Below, in pieces: positions 11,680 to 21,594 of a DNA stretch of 64,000 nucleotides (positions are counted from its first letter, which is position 1; every line of letters starts with the position of its first letter). Under the pieces are notes generated by a model. That model searched no databases, had not been told where the DNA came from, and was given only the letters and a program-made list of their open reading frames with translations. The translations under genes and the position numbers were made by a program. Source of the DNA: Siphonodentalium dalli (taxonomy: Eukaryota; Mollusca; Scaphopoda; Gadilida; Siphonodentaliidae); contig CP136061.1 in the NCBI GenBank assembly GCA_032622095.1, positions 38,013,797-38,077,796 on the forward strand, written 5' to 3'.

Positions 11680-13629
11680 CACTGTTAGAAAAAAGCCCGT
11701 CGCTTTAACGGTCTGAGACCGCGCAACATCGCTGCCAACATTTGACCGTTCCACGGTAAAAAACCGTTTAAGTAACTGGCAGATTGTAACCAGTAACGAT
11801 CCGACCGTTGCATTTGTTACGGTTCAACACCGTTTAATTAATATCAAGACCGTAACTAATAAAGGTCAGACCAATGGTATATGTCATGGGTCAACACCAA
11901 TTTTTTGCTGTTTATTTGCTAATTTACCGTAGAATTAGCCAGGTTCCCATGGTGACAATATGATTTCCCGTTAGGCATTACGATTCATATGTTTTTGAAT
12001 GTTTGAAACTAGTATTATTTGTAACTGAAAATGACATCTTAGTTCTTCTATTACGATCATAGTTTTGATGAAATGTAAATCATCAATGCATAAAGTGATA
12101 GACAATACTTATGAAACTTTGCAGTTTGCAGAGGATCAAACTTATCTGCCTCGTGGAAATAAATCCGGAAAAAGGCTGAGCACGCGTAATATGTTCGCCT
12201 TTCACTAACTACTGTATAAATATGGCTGTAAATAAAAAATGATACTAGTAATAGCTGACAAAGCCAACCCATCACTATTCAGTTACGAGTAATACTAATT
12301 TCGACTATTCTAAAACATGAATCGGCATAAAAAGAACAAGGCTACATGTTCACAGTTAAAACTCAAATTTATGTACATGTAAAAGTAAAACATCTTAATG
12401 GCATACTTTTTAGTAACATGTAAGCCGTGAAAATGTCCAGTCACTTGTAAACACAGTATTGTTAGGCACACCTTTATTGCAATATTGAGCGCGCTTAATT
12501 TAAAAAAAGGCTTGATTATAACACAATACCAAAAATCTGTCGCGCTTATTATTGCGACATTGAACGCAAAATATTGCGATACTGAGCGCGCTAAATTTCA
12601 TACAGACCCGGTAGTGTTATATTTATATTAGATAAAAACTGTGCATATAGTGTACATATATAGTATACATATAGCATTTACAACTATAATTATATACAAA
12701 TCTAACACATTGTCTCTATTTATACAATAAACAATATAGAAGAAGCAATAATTTGATTTAAATGTCACAATTTTGAGCGCAAACTATTGAGACATTAAGC
12801 GCAAAAAAATGCAATAATATCACAAGTGTCATGCTTATAAGCGTTTCCACTTGCAATATTATTGCGACATTGGGCGCGAAAATAGCGCGCTTAATATACA
12901 ACTTCTTTTGACTGGTACTGTATATCAATAACAGCTAGTTAATTGGGATTGAAACCTTCAAGACTACAGCTGATCCCATAATAACTGTGCGCGATGACTT
13001 GGCGACAATGTTCTCATGTACTCGCACATTTTTCGATGAAATTTTACAGCATGATGACTCAAACTGTATACTGGTATCACGACATTTAGTATCAATATCA
13101 GTGAGTCAGCCAAAGATAGTTTGATAAGTACATCCAACCAATAGTGCACTCCCGGTAAATTGTCGTAATATCTTGACGATAACATGGCGAATGATGACAA
13201 TGTCTCATATCCACACGTTTCAATGACAATTGGTGAACACGGGATGAATTTGTCCGTGTAATTGTCAAGTTGTATATGTACATGTAAGTTGGAATTGTAG
13301 ATATGTGATCATCCGTCACTGCGGGGCGTCAGTTCATTGATTACGGTGTAGTTGTTGTTGTTGTTGTTGTTGACAATAAAGCTCACTATTGTGAATTTCA
13401 CTTGTGCGTACAGTACATGCATATCCTCTCTTGTAAATGTACATGCAATGATGCAATCAGAAAACTGTCAACTGGATTGAACAACAGGTCCTTATCAACA
13501 TTCTAATAGTAACAGCTGCTCGTTGTTGTTTTTATTGTCGCTATTGGTTGAAATCGAAGCTCATGTTAATTGTACATGTATCATTTCGTGTCAGTGTATT
13601 GATACAGCACTGTCTATTTCAACATCAGC

Positions 13630-13751
13630 ACTGAGTCAAATGATGACAGGTTACAGCCGACTGAGTCCAATGATGACAGGTTACAGCCGACTGAGTCCAA
13701 TGATGACAGGTTACAGCCGACTGAGTCCAATGATGACAGGTTACAGCCGAC
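13630..13751 (+). repeat. 30-bp minisatellite, four units
   Basis: ACTGAGTCMAATGATGACAG followed by GTTACAGCCG is repeated at 13630, 13660, 13690 and 13720. Because 30 is a multiple of three, an ORF at 13523-13768 carries a repeated LSPMMTGYSR peptide. It lies inside a transposon body, so a gene is unlikely. Confidence 0.95.
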
Positions 13752-13817
13752 CTCAGCTCATGCATTGAATCTCTAAGGCCCAGTTGTCACAATTTAGTGG
13801 AAAAAGTCAATGATTAA

Positions 13818-14144
13818 CCCTTTACCCAAAAAGAACGGCCCTGTGCCAATGCATTCTCTTATATATGCGAGTCGACCATAGGTCGCCTCGCATATATAAG
13901 ACAATGCATTGGCTTAACACATTTAGGCCAATGCATTCTCTTATATATGCGAGGCGATCTATGGTCGACTCGCATATGTAGGAGAATGCATTGGCACAGG
14001 GCATAACTGTAACTATCACAATGTGGTCAAGGAGCCGGTTCCAATGATATCCATATTTGTATGGTTCTATTGAGACAGACCGAAGATATTTTAGGCTGTT
14101 GAAGCTTTATTTGGCCGGTTTTGGCCGGTTTGTTGGGTAAAGGG
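13818..14144. mobile_element. TTAA-flanked MITE with two 69-bp palindromes, copy 2
   Basis: 327 bp, flanked by TTAA 13814-13817 and 14145-14148. Palindromes at 13845-13913 and 13927-13995. It is shorter than the other two copies because almost all of the AT-rich spacer between palindromes is missing. It is inserted into copy B at a site that is empty in copies A (6618) and C (28917). Confidence 0.9.
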
Positions 14145-14717
14145 TTAATCCGGTGTTCGCAGAATTGAAACTTGTCCGGTTAACAAAGGAACCGAAATCA
14201 GACCGCCTTAACAACTGTCCACAACTGAAAAGGTAACATTTTCCCCCCAAAATAACGTGTGCGATGAAATACACAAAATGGCGATATAAAATAGGCGAGT
14301 GCTAAAGCAGGGAACTTAACTTAATTCTTAATCAAGATTAGACGGACCCGCATAACACAGAATGAATGCCGGATCATTGTATTGAATGCAAACAATTAAT
14401 AATACTTATTAAATACCAGCAAAGTCAGATTCAGTCATACTGTATTGAGTCACTACCGTATATGATTTAGTCGCCGATAAATAAATTGTTGAATTTTGAC
14501 GGCATGAACTTGAAAACACGCACATTTTTAAATTTGACCATTTTCAGGGAGCATAAAACAACGGTGATTCACCGTACAACTGATGAAACGGTATGGGACC
14601 GTCGGTTTAAGACGGTCAGACACCGTCAAACCGACAGTAGTTTCTAACAGTGTAGGATAATTCTGACTGATTTGTTTTGAAGAGGTGTATTATATTGGTG
14701 GCGTTTCTACTTAATCT

Positions 14718-15002
14718 GAGTGACTGAGAATAATCGAACGAGATGAAACCGTTAGTACTAAATGTCATATCGCAGAGTGACTGAGACTAATCGAACCAGA
14801 TGAAACCGTTAGTACTAAATGTCGTATCGCAGAGTGACTGAGACTAATCGAACCAGATGAAACCGTTAGTACTAAATGTCATATCGCAGAGTGACGGAGA
14901 CTAATCGAACCAGATGAAACCGTTAGTACTAAATGTCATATCGCAGAGTGACGGAGACTAATCGAACCAGATGAAACCGTTAGTACTAAATGTCATATCG
15001 CA
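14718..15002 (+). repeat. 57-bp tandem repeat, exactly five units
   Basis: Units start at 14718, 14775, 14832, 14889 and 14946 (GAGTGACTGAGACTAATCGA at the head, GTTAGTACTAAATGTC near the tail). Variation is limited to a few positions (ACTGAG/ACGGAG, GTCATAT/GTCGTAT). It begins 65 bp after copy B ends. Confidence 0.95.
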
Positions 15003-15768
15003 CGACCGAGTAACTTTCCTTCTAGAATGTCGTTTACATCAATCAGGAGATATCTGATTATCAAAGTTTCTCATTAATTACACAGCTGTGATATACATTA
15101 TTCAAGATAAAATAAGATACATACGTCGTAGGTAACAACATTATACAAATACAAGCTCTGTAGAGCTTTTTACCGACTAACTCCATATATAATTTAAACA
15201 CAGTCATTTCAATATGATAAAAGCACAAATATAATATTTCCACTAACGCAATAAATGGACGCTTTGATATTATGAGAGAACTTGTGATTCTCGAATTGAA
15301 ATATGGCGATATTTCAATTTGAAGAAATACATATTAACGAAATAGGTCTACCCATTATCAACAATCTTAAACCAAGCGAATATGAGTACTAATAGAATGT
15401 TAGACTGTTTATATCTGGTCTAGTAATTGGTCTTGTAGCAATCAGTTATACAGGTATATATTAGAACGGCCGGTTATTTAGTTTTTGAGATGTCCAGCAA
15501 TTATAAATGAATGTTGATATGCAGTTCACATTGGTACTGTGTAAAAGTATTGCCTAACAAAACGACGTTTTTTGTATCTATTTGCAATCTTGGATAATCA
15601 ACTGTAATATTAAAAACGAAATGCAAATGTCTCCTTGTTAAGATAAATATTGATAAAATATCCCATTATCTTGATACTTCCCCTGCGGGGCCTCTAAAAA
15701 TATCACAATGTGCAAAGCCTGCGGATATATGCACCATAACTCAGCAGATTTCTAGATATCGCATAGTG
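15003..15768. other. upstream region of the peptide gene, no gene recognised
   Basis: AT-rich, free of the palindromic elements found on either side. It would contain the distal promoter of the gene that follows. I see no clear binding-site cluster. Confidence 0.4.
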
Positions 15769-15774
15769 TATATA
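15769..15774 (+). promoter_or_regulatory. candidate TATA box
   Basis: TATATA in GTGTATATATTGG. A TCACAT initiator-like sequence at 15805 lies about 30-35 bp downstream, the usual TATA-to-start distance, and the first good ATG follows 50 bp later. Confidence 0.5.
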
Positions 15775-15855
15775 TTGGTTCTTCGGAACTCGGCAAACCA
15801 AACCTCACATCGCAGTTCAACCCGAAGTCAGCTGACATCCATTGCTATCGAAACG

Positions 15856-15954
15856 ATGAAGAGTTTCTTGGTCATTGTTGTTGCAGCCGTTCTGTTGGTC
15901 AACCTCGCTCAAGGATCGTCACTCTCACTCTCACTCTCAAGTCTCGAAGAACAG
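15856..15954 (+). CDS. signal-peptide first exon of a small secreted peptide gene
   Basis: The exon encodes a classic secretory signal, MKSFLVIVVAAVLLVNLAQG (Lys near the start, hydrophobic core, AQG cleavage-like site), then a serine/leucine run SSLSLSLSSLEEQ. It ends with a consensus donor GTAAGT at 15955, phase 0. I chose the ATG at 15856 (ACGATGA) over the in-frame one at 15766, because the upstream one would start inside the TATA box and precede the signal. The product would enter the secretory pathway, as for a peptide hormone, antimicrobial or venom-type precursor; the family is not recognised. Possible partner exons, all phase 0, lie at 22481, 30502, 32322 and 33955. The intron to 30502 would be 14.5 kb. 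Confidence 0.65.
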
Positions 15955-16139
15955 GTAAGTGACTGCTAAATTTGTATTCAGGGCAGATATGTGTCTCACT
16001 CCACCAACTCTGGCTAAACTTTAAAAAATTTGGAATTGTCTCATTATCAGTTGGACATTACAGACCAAATGTAGGATCACTTTGTTCTACAAGTTTAATA
16101 TTCCAACCAGTATTCAGTGTGAATTTTGTTGTTTTTATC

Positions 16140-16670
16140 CCAAAAGTCGAAACATTTCCCATCTTTGGCAAGTCTTCCACCTACGGTTTTGAAGTTATTT
16201 CGGACAATTTCCGGGTTTTTTTCGGACTTTGCCTACATTCGACCCATTTCGCCCCATAAATACACGCCGTTTCACTACGGACGTTCCCGTGGTTAGTTGC
16301 TGCAAATTCCAATTGTTTTCGACAGAGCAGAGCGGCATATCATTTTCGGATCAATTGTTGAACCTCAACCGCAAATGTTTTCACCCCAAATGTTTCACAA
16401 GGTACATGCAGGCACAGACGAATTTGGGGTCATTTGACATTTTTTCAGAATTTTTTCCGGCCGAGCAGAGGGCCGAGTCACTTTCAGCCAAGTGTTTTTA
16501 GATACAAAATGTTCCGACCAGTGGTCACTTACGATTCTGAAGTTATTTCGGACAATTTCCGATTATTTTCGGACTCGGCATATTTTTTAATCATTTGGAA
16601 CTTTTCGGCCTGAATGGTTTTTATTCGGCCCAAGTTTACATCCTACTTCACTAAGAACGTTCCCGTGCTG
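16140..16670 (+). repeat. imperfect direct duplication with TTTCGGAC motifs
   Basis: GAAGTTATTTCGGACAATTT occurs at about 16191 and 16541, each followed by a TTTTCGGACT stretch and then CACTA(C/A)G(G/A)ACGTTCCCGTG. The intervening DNA has related CGG-rich fragments. Decayed local repeat in intron 1; no gene. Confidence 0.6.
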
Positions 16671-16744
16671 GAATGCGGAATAAGGAATAAGTAACGGCGG
16701 GAATTCACGTTGCTAGTCCGTTTACTTGCAAACCACAGGGGATT

Positions 16745-17650
16745 TAACACACTGGTCAAGTGGTCGTGGTAATATGATATGATTCTGGTGGTCCTGCTGA
16801 ATTGCTGTGATGCGGGAAGGGCAAACTGTACCGTTATTGTTTCTAAAGGTGTCATTTTCGGGGTGTTTATCTAATCCGAGCGATTTGATATAAAAACAGT
16901 ATGAAACATTCAAGAACATATATATTTTTGAAAATACAATAATGCCTGCGCTGGAGTTTCTAACACGACGCGAATAACCATATTGATTTTAGTCAATTTT
17001 CAACAATTAATACAACCATTATTAAAAACATGTCGCAATAAATATGTTGTTGAATGTTTGATACGCATAATGGCTGTTCTTGGATTATCGGAACACAGCG
17101 AAAAAGACAAATTAAAAAAATAGAACAGTACTTTGTGATAACAGCATCAGTTTGCCCTGACAACATATTAGCAATTCAGCAGGACCCAGACACATCATAG
17201 CACATTAACTCTTTACCCAACAGAAGGGCCCTGTGCCAATGCATTCTCTTATATATGCGAGTCGACCATAGGTCGCCTCGCATATATAAGAGAATGCATT
17301 GGCTTAACACATTAAAAATTATAAAATTGTTAAAGAATGTAAGAAAAAATGGTCAAAAGTGTTAAAAAAAGAATTTTTTAGGCCAATGCATTCTCTTATA
17401 TATGCGAGGCGACATATGGTCGACTCGCATATATAAGAGAATGCATTGGCACAGGGCATAACTATAACCATCACAATGTGGTCAATGAGCCGGTTCCAAT
17501 GATATCCATATTTGTATGGTTTTATTGAGACAGACCGAAGATATTTTAGGCTGTTGAAGCTTTATTTGGCCGGTTTTGGCCGGTTTGTTGGGTAAAGGGT
17601 TAACATGACCACTTGACCAGGTGTGGTTACTTTGGACACTTCAACAGATG
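16745..17650. repeat. inverted repeat pair split by a TTAA MITE
   Basis: The left arm about 16748-16835 (CTGGTCAAGTGGTCGTGG, GTCCTGCTGAATTGCTG, GGGCAAACTG) is mirrored by 17150-17205 plus 17604-17625 (CAGTTTGCCCTG, AGCAATTCAGCAGGACC, then CCACTTGACCAG after the MITE). A third, uninterrupted copy of the same block lies at 51493-51575. Confidence 0.75.
17209..17599. mobile_element. TTAA-flanked MITE with two 69-bp palindromes, copy 3
   Basis: 391 bp, flanked by TTAA at 17205-17208 and 17600-17603. Palindromes at 17235-17303 and 17382-17450. The left terminus is CTCTTTACCCAACA, one change from the other copies. The interrupted sequence is present without the MITE in the opposing arm near 16760 and at 51500, which confirms the boundary. 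Confidence 0.88.
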
Positions 17651-17806
17651 GGAAGTTTGAGGTAACAGTTCCAACCGATGTGTTTGTTTGAACATATTTT
17701 ATTTTAACCCACTTTACATAATATATTTTATACATTGACAAATAGTTTCTGAAAATATGATATGAGTTAATCAAAATGGGTGGGAGCACAAGTTAGTCAA
17801 CTTTAT

Positions 17807-17948
17807 AAAAATGGTGACCTGGCTCGAGGGCAACATTGCGAAATGTCTCCCCGAGAAACCAATGTCTCCCGAGGCGGAGCCGAGGGACATTGGTTCCAAG
17901 TGGAGACTATCCGCAATGTTGCCATCAAGCCAGGTCACCATTGTTTTT
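17807..17948. repeat. foldback element with GC-rich loop
   Basis: AAATGGTGACCTGGCT at the left pairs with AGCCAGGTCACCATT at the right. Inner arms GCAACATTGCG / CGCAATGTTGCC and CCAATGTC / GACATTGG surround a CCCGAGGCGGAGCCGAGGG loop. The loop is the complement-type match of that at 391-403. Confidence 0.85.
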
Positions 17949-18789
17949 ATTATACCGAATAACCATGTCAGCAGTTCTGAAAATTTAACCGGCATCCATG
18001 ATGTTTACTTTGAAGAATGCGGAAGTCGTCTGAATCGTGACGATTTGGGGTTTCCGGTTTGAATGTCACGGTCAAAATACGTCATAAAATTTCGTTCGGG
18101 TGCTTCCGTGAACATGTTCGGGCTCTTTCGGTCGGAGCGGTAAACATTGCAAAAAATGATGACCGGCAATGATTCATGGGCGGGAAACATTGCAAATTGT
18201 AAAATCACACCCTATGGGAAATTAACATAGGCTTTTAATATGAGGTATAATACAGAATATTGCTCATCTCTCTTAACAATTATTGAAACGCATAATAATA
18301 TTTTTATATTTAATTATGTACGACTCAAAGTTAGCTTAGTTGTAATGTAGTACCTACAACGGGGGTAGAGTTTGAGGTATAAATTGAGTGGACAAATATC
18401 AAGGAAGGGTGTAGGTCCTATGGCGAGCTGAGCCGAGAGATCCAATCCATGCATGGGGTACAAATGTAACATCGCAAACTTGGATATGTCGGTATGTTGA
18501 AGAATATCGTTGATGGTGCTGGTGCTCCTCCGTCAATCTCGCGACGGAAGTGATTTATAAAATGTTGATGCTCCTCCCACAAGTTCGCATATCTATAGAT
18601 AACTGCAAGTCACTAAGACTAAATCTGAGGTTAGTCAACTTCACTATGAATTTGTTTTGTCATTTGTGCATTCGGAATGATTATATGATCGCTCAGTCAA
18701 TTCAATTTATTATCACCATTGTTGCTACCGATAATGAACTTTATTTAGAATGGTGGTTTCGAACTTTCGCACTTAGACCCACGGCTTTA

Positions 18790-19127
18790 TCATTTTATGA
18801 CAATATTTATCGCTGTTTGGGTAAATATAATCCTGTATAATGCTTCCATCGAAATATACACCGATATATGATCACCACATGTAAGGAAAGGAAATGCTGC
18901 ACGCATAGGCCTCGCTGGCGTGCCTGATAGTCCGCATGTTTTGTTATCAACACCCTCCAGTTTCGTCCGATTTTCATGTATTTTAACTGATATACCCCTG
19001 TATTTTCGATTTGCATTTGTTTCTGATACATTCAGCTGAGGGGATTTCACAAATTGTCCAAAAAATGATAAAGTCTGTAATTCGTAGGAACAACTTGTAG
19101 ACAGTTTGTTTGAGTCTACCATCCACT
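18790..19127 (-). CDS. coding-like minus-strand segment D, possible secreted domain exon
   Basis: After a good minus-strand acceptor (GTTATTATTTCCAG, ending at 19128) an open frame of about 110 codons begins WMVDSNKLSTSCSYELQTLS and ends near 18790. It contains three N-glycosylation sequons (NVS, NRT, NKT) and several Cys (SCSYE, TCGLSGTP, FLTCGD). The pattern NRTKLEGVDNKTCG...FLTCGDHISVYIS is reminiscent of galactose-binding-like (fucolectin or F5/8C-type) domains, but this is only a resemblance. No clear donor is seen; the frame runs into a stop. It lies on the strand opposite the peptide gene, inside its intron. Confidence 0.4.
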
Positions 19128-19188
19128 GGAAATAATAACAAACGCCCAATTATGTTTGGAAACTATCCACGACGAGCGACTGTCCCGT
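19113..19188 (+). repeat. 76-bp direct repeat spanning an exon edge, copy 1
   Basis: AGTCTACCATCCACTGG through CGACGAGCGACT matches 20218-20293 with few changes. It includes the minus-strand acceptor of segment D and the end of the coding-like segment 19150-19287. Confidence 0.8.
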
Positions 19189-19287
19189 GTATTGCTCTGA
19201 TCGCACAATGGTAGGTCTGGTCACGTTGAACCTATACGTGCAGCCCCAGTAACGACGGCGTCCCCACCGGCCAGAAAAAAACCGCCA
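19150..19287 (-). CDS. coding-like minus-strand segment, Arg/Trp-rich, ends in stop
   Basis: Forty-five open codons (GRWGRRRYWGCTYRFNVTRP, then a short tail SLVVDSFQT) end with TAA at 19150-19152. One sequon (NVT). Base composition is GC-richer than its surroundings. The last codons fall in the direct repeat shared with 20218-20293. No acceptor could be assigned, so this may be the 3' end of an exon or a remnant. Confidence 0.3.
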   Translation of the reverse strand, partial: WRFFSGRWGRRRYWGCTYRFNVTRPTIVRSEQYTGQSLVVDSFQT

Positions 19288-20217
19288 TTCTGATTATATA
19301 TATTGTTTAATGGCGGAAATCTGTAACCAGAGCCTTTGTGAAGCCCGGCTGCAGGGTTAAATACTGGTCCTCATCTCAATATTAATGCGTATGTTCATGA
19401 TGGCATATGGACCCCAGTCTTTGACGAACAATGATATCATTTTCTTTCCATTACACACGGTAGTGAACTTGAAAAAAATGTAAATGACATCGTCTTGAAC
19501 AGACAAATTAATTCACGTTCTGAGATTCGTTATAATTGCTCTATGTACTATTCGGGAATACAAATATATGACAATTTGCTCGAATTCACTTCTGTGTGAA
19601 AACTTGTTTTTCCACGAATATATAGCGCATGCTATCTTGAATAATCCTTGTGAAAGACAAGATTGGGGCCAATACAAGTTTAATCACATCTTAATTTCAT
19701 ATTAATGAAGTCCACACAATATATAGTTCTGTAATGAACGTCTGCATTTGGCATTAGAATTTTCTATGCGATTTTGACCCAATAATCTATTGATTTTTCT
19801 TAACGCCTCGTTCAATTTAGACAAAACGTCTTAACCCATGCAACATTTCCCCAACAGTACTATTAGCTATTGTACTGTGCATCCAAATTCGAAAACACGC
19901 TCTGACATTTTTGACGTTTATCGAATCTTGACAAATTGAATATTTTATTTTGTTAACATTCTTTAGCTTATATTGGACGAAAAATTCTAACAAAAAAATT
20001 GTGTTAGGATGTTGACTGAGTGCTAGAAGTGAATCTGATTCCTAAACACGATACCCCGCTTTGTTATCACTAAGCGCCGTTGGCTGTTACATCGCCACTT
20101 GTTCACAAACAAACACAATTACACCTAATCGCGAAACCCACAGTTTCCAGCGCAATTTAATTATGTGTCGCCAAGACAAATGTTTTTCTCTTTTCTGCGA
20201 AACGCGAAAAAACTATT

Positions 20218-20293
20218 AGTCTTCCCTCCACTGGAAATAATCACAAACACCCAATTATGTTTGGAAACTAGCCACGACGAGCGACTCTAGATT
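20218..20293 (+). repeat. 76-bp direct repeat spanning an exon edge, copy 2
   Basis: Copy of 19113-19188, offset 1105 bp. It retains the acceptor-like GTGATTATTTCCAG on the minus strand, but the frame behind it closes at once (GGAGGGAAGACTAATAG), so this copy looks like a dead duplicate. Confidence 0.75.
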
Positions 20294-20572
20294 ATGTCCA
20301 AAAGCACAGAAGAAAAACACATCATGCCACTTTGTCTATAACATGATTTCTTATAGCTGTTATATTTCCCATAAATGTTCAATCTGAACTCGATTGGGTC
20401 GTACCGATACACAGGCATAACTGTCTTTTGCGATTTGGCTGCGCCATCTGCCGTGGCGCCACCAGCATCGACCATTGACACTGCCCTTGCCTGTGGCAAT
20501 ACCATGAGCGTAACATGCTCTATCCATAGCTCACAGTGGCTGTTTCCTACATTCGGGAAATAATGCTTTCCA
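20287..20572 (-). CDS. coding-like minus-strand exon C
   Basis: Ninety-five open codons in the minus direction: HYFPNVGNSHCELWIEHVTL, an Ala/Gly-rich stretch AGGATADGAAKS, then PVYRYDPIEFRLNIYG and a Ser/Cys-rich end, stop TAG at 20287-20289. The proposed acceptor (GGGCAG before 20572, phase 2) has a poor pyrimidine tract, but an inserted MITE starts only 29 bp upstream and may have replaced it. The phase agrees with the donor of exon B. The frame continues into the direct repeat at its 3' end. I do not recognise the family. Confidence 0.42.
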
Positions 20573-20600
20573 CTGCCCTTGTGTAATTATTATCTTTATA

Positions 20601-21059
20601 TGTGACCCGCCACATCAAATCCAGTCGTAAGTCGGGATTTTTTTACCCTGTGCCAATGCATTCTCTTATATATGTGAGTCGACCATAGGTCGCCTCGCAT
20701 ATATAAGAGAATGCATTGACCTAACAATTTTTTACAATTTTAATAAATTTTTCTTGTATTCTTTAACAATTTTATAATTTCACCCACACAGAGCCCCAGA
20801 CAAACATGAGCAGACGACACTCTTCTATATGCTTCAAAATATGTGTGCGGCTCCCTGCATGGTAATGGATGTTTTTTATTTTATGTCCTAAATATTGTAA
20901 GATACATTTATTTAAAAAAAATGATAAAAAAATGTTAGGCCAATGCATTCTCTTATATATGCGAGGCGACCTATGGTCGACTCGCATATATAAGAGAATG
21001 CATTGGCACAGGGTAAAAAAAATCCCGACTTACGACTGGATTTGATATAGCGGGTCACA
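20601..21059. mobile_element. MITE with two 69-bp palindromes, TGTGACCC-type copy 2
   Basis: 459 bp; TGTGACCCGC at the left end and GCGGGTCACA at the right, flanked by TATA on both sides. Long subterminal inverted repeats (ATCAAATCCAGTCGTAAGTC) lead into palindromes at 20652-20720 and 20939-21007. The core has the GAGCCCCAGACAAACATGAG block also seen in copy 1. A TA or TATA duplication leaves the superfamily open (Tc1/mariner-like is possible). Confidence 0.82.
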
Positions 21060-21524
21060 TATATAAACATACAACTTTCGCCCGAATAAAGCAAACAACT
21101 ACTGTCTAAACAAATATACATACTCACTTGTGGCCAGGTCCGCATATACAACATATTGATGAAATTACGTGTGTCCATATGAACAAGTATGCTACATATA
21201 CATACTCATTTGATGATAATAATAACTTGCGATCACGATTCTCCCTTGCATCTCCCGAATAGCGAGCAGTGTTTATAGCCACTTATGCGATTTTGTTAGT
21301 CATGCACTTTTGAAAAAGTTTAGCTACATACTGTGGGATAAATTAGCACATCGCGGCATCGTTTTACAAAATCCACCAAACGCTTGGAATGTATTGTGGC
21401 AACTTGCTTTTCACTTTATACATGTAACGGCTCAAACAGTTTGGTAAAACTAGATTAGATCTCCGAGTCCTTATTATCAGCGAATCTACTATTCAAATTA
21501 TCTCCAAAACAGGCGCAAACTTAC

Positions 21525-21594
21525 TGCGGGCTGAGTTTAGGTCCATCGTTAATGTCATGTCCGTGAGTGTCATTGTCCCATTCAAGACTGTCCA
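21525..21594 (-). CDS. minus-strand exon B (70 nt)
   Basis: Bounded by an acceptor (TTCATTGACGTTAATGCAG, ends 21595) and a GTAAGT donor (21519-21524). Phase 1 to phase 2. It reads DSLEWDNDTHGHDINDGPKL, acidic and His-rich with one N-glycosylation sequon (NDT). Complete splice signals at both ends make this one of the better exons in the window. It lies on the strand opposite the peptide gene. Confidence 0.5.

Larger units (their letters stand above)
11680..14652 (+). mobile_element. CACTG...CAGTG element, copy B
   Basis: Ends CACTGTTAGAAA and TTTCTAACAGTG, flanked by TA on both sides (11678-11679 and 14653-14654). About 220 bp inside the left end and 100 bp inside the right end are filled with ACGGT/ACCGT motifs in both orientations. 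The body is shared with copies A and C. The 2-bp target duplication, CACTG termini and subterminal arrays fit the CACTA (CMC) group. A TTAA MITE (13818-14144) and a 30-bp minisatellite lie inside. No transposase ORF. Confidence 0.7.

Noticed and set aside
13523-13768. 81-codon ORF with MMTGYSR repeats as a possible repeat protein
   Set aside because: Lies in a transposon body and consists mostly of the 30-bp minisatellite; in-frame only because the period is 30.
18790-18840. plus-strand ORF 18550-18840 opposite segment D
   Set aside because: Antisense shadow; the minus strand has the acceptor, Cys and sequon pattern.
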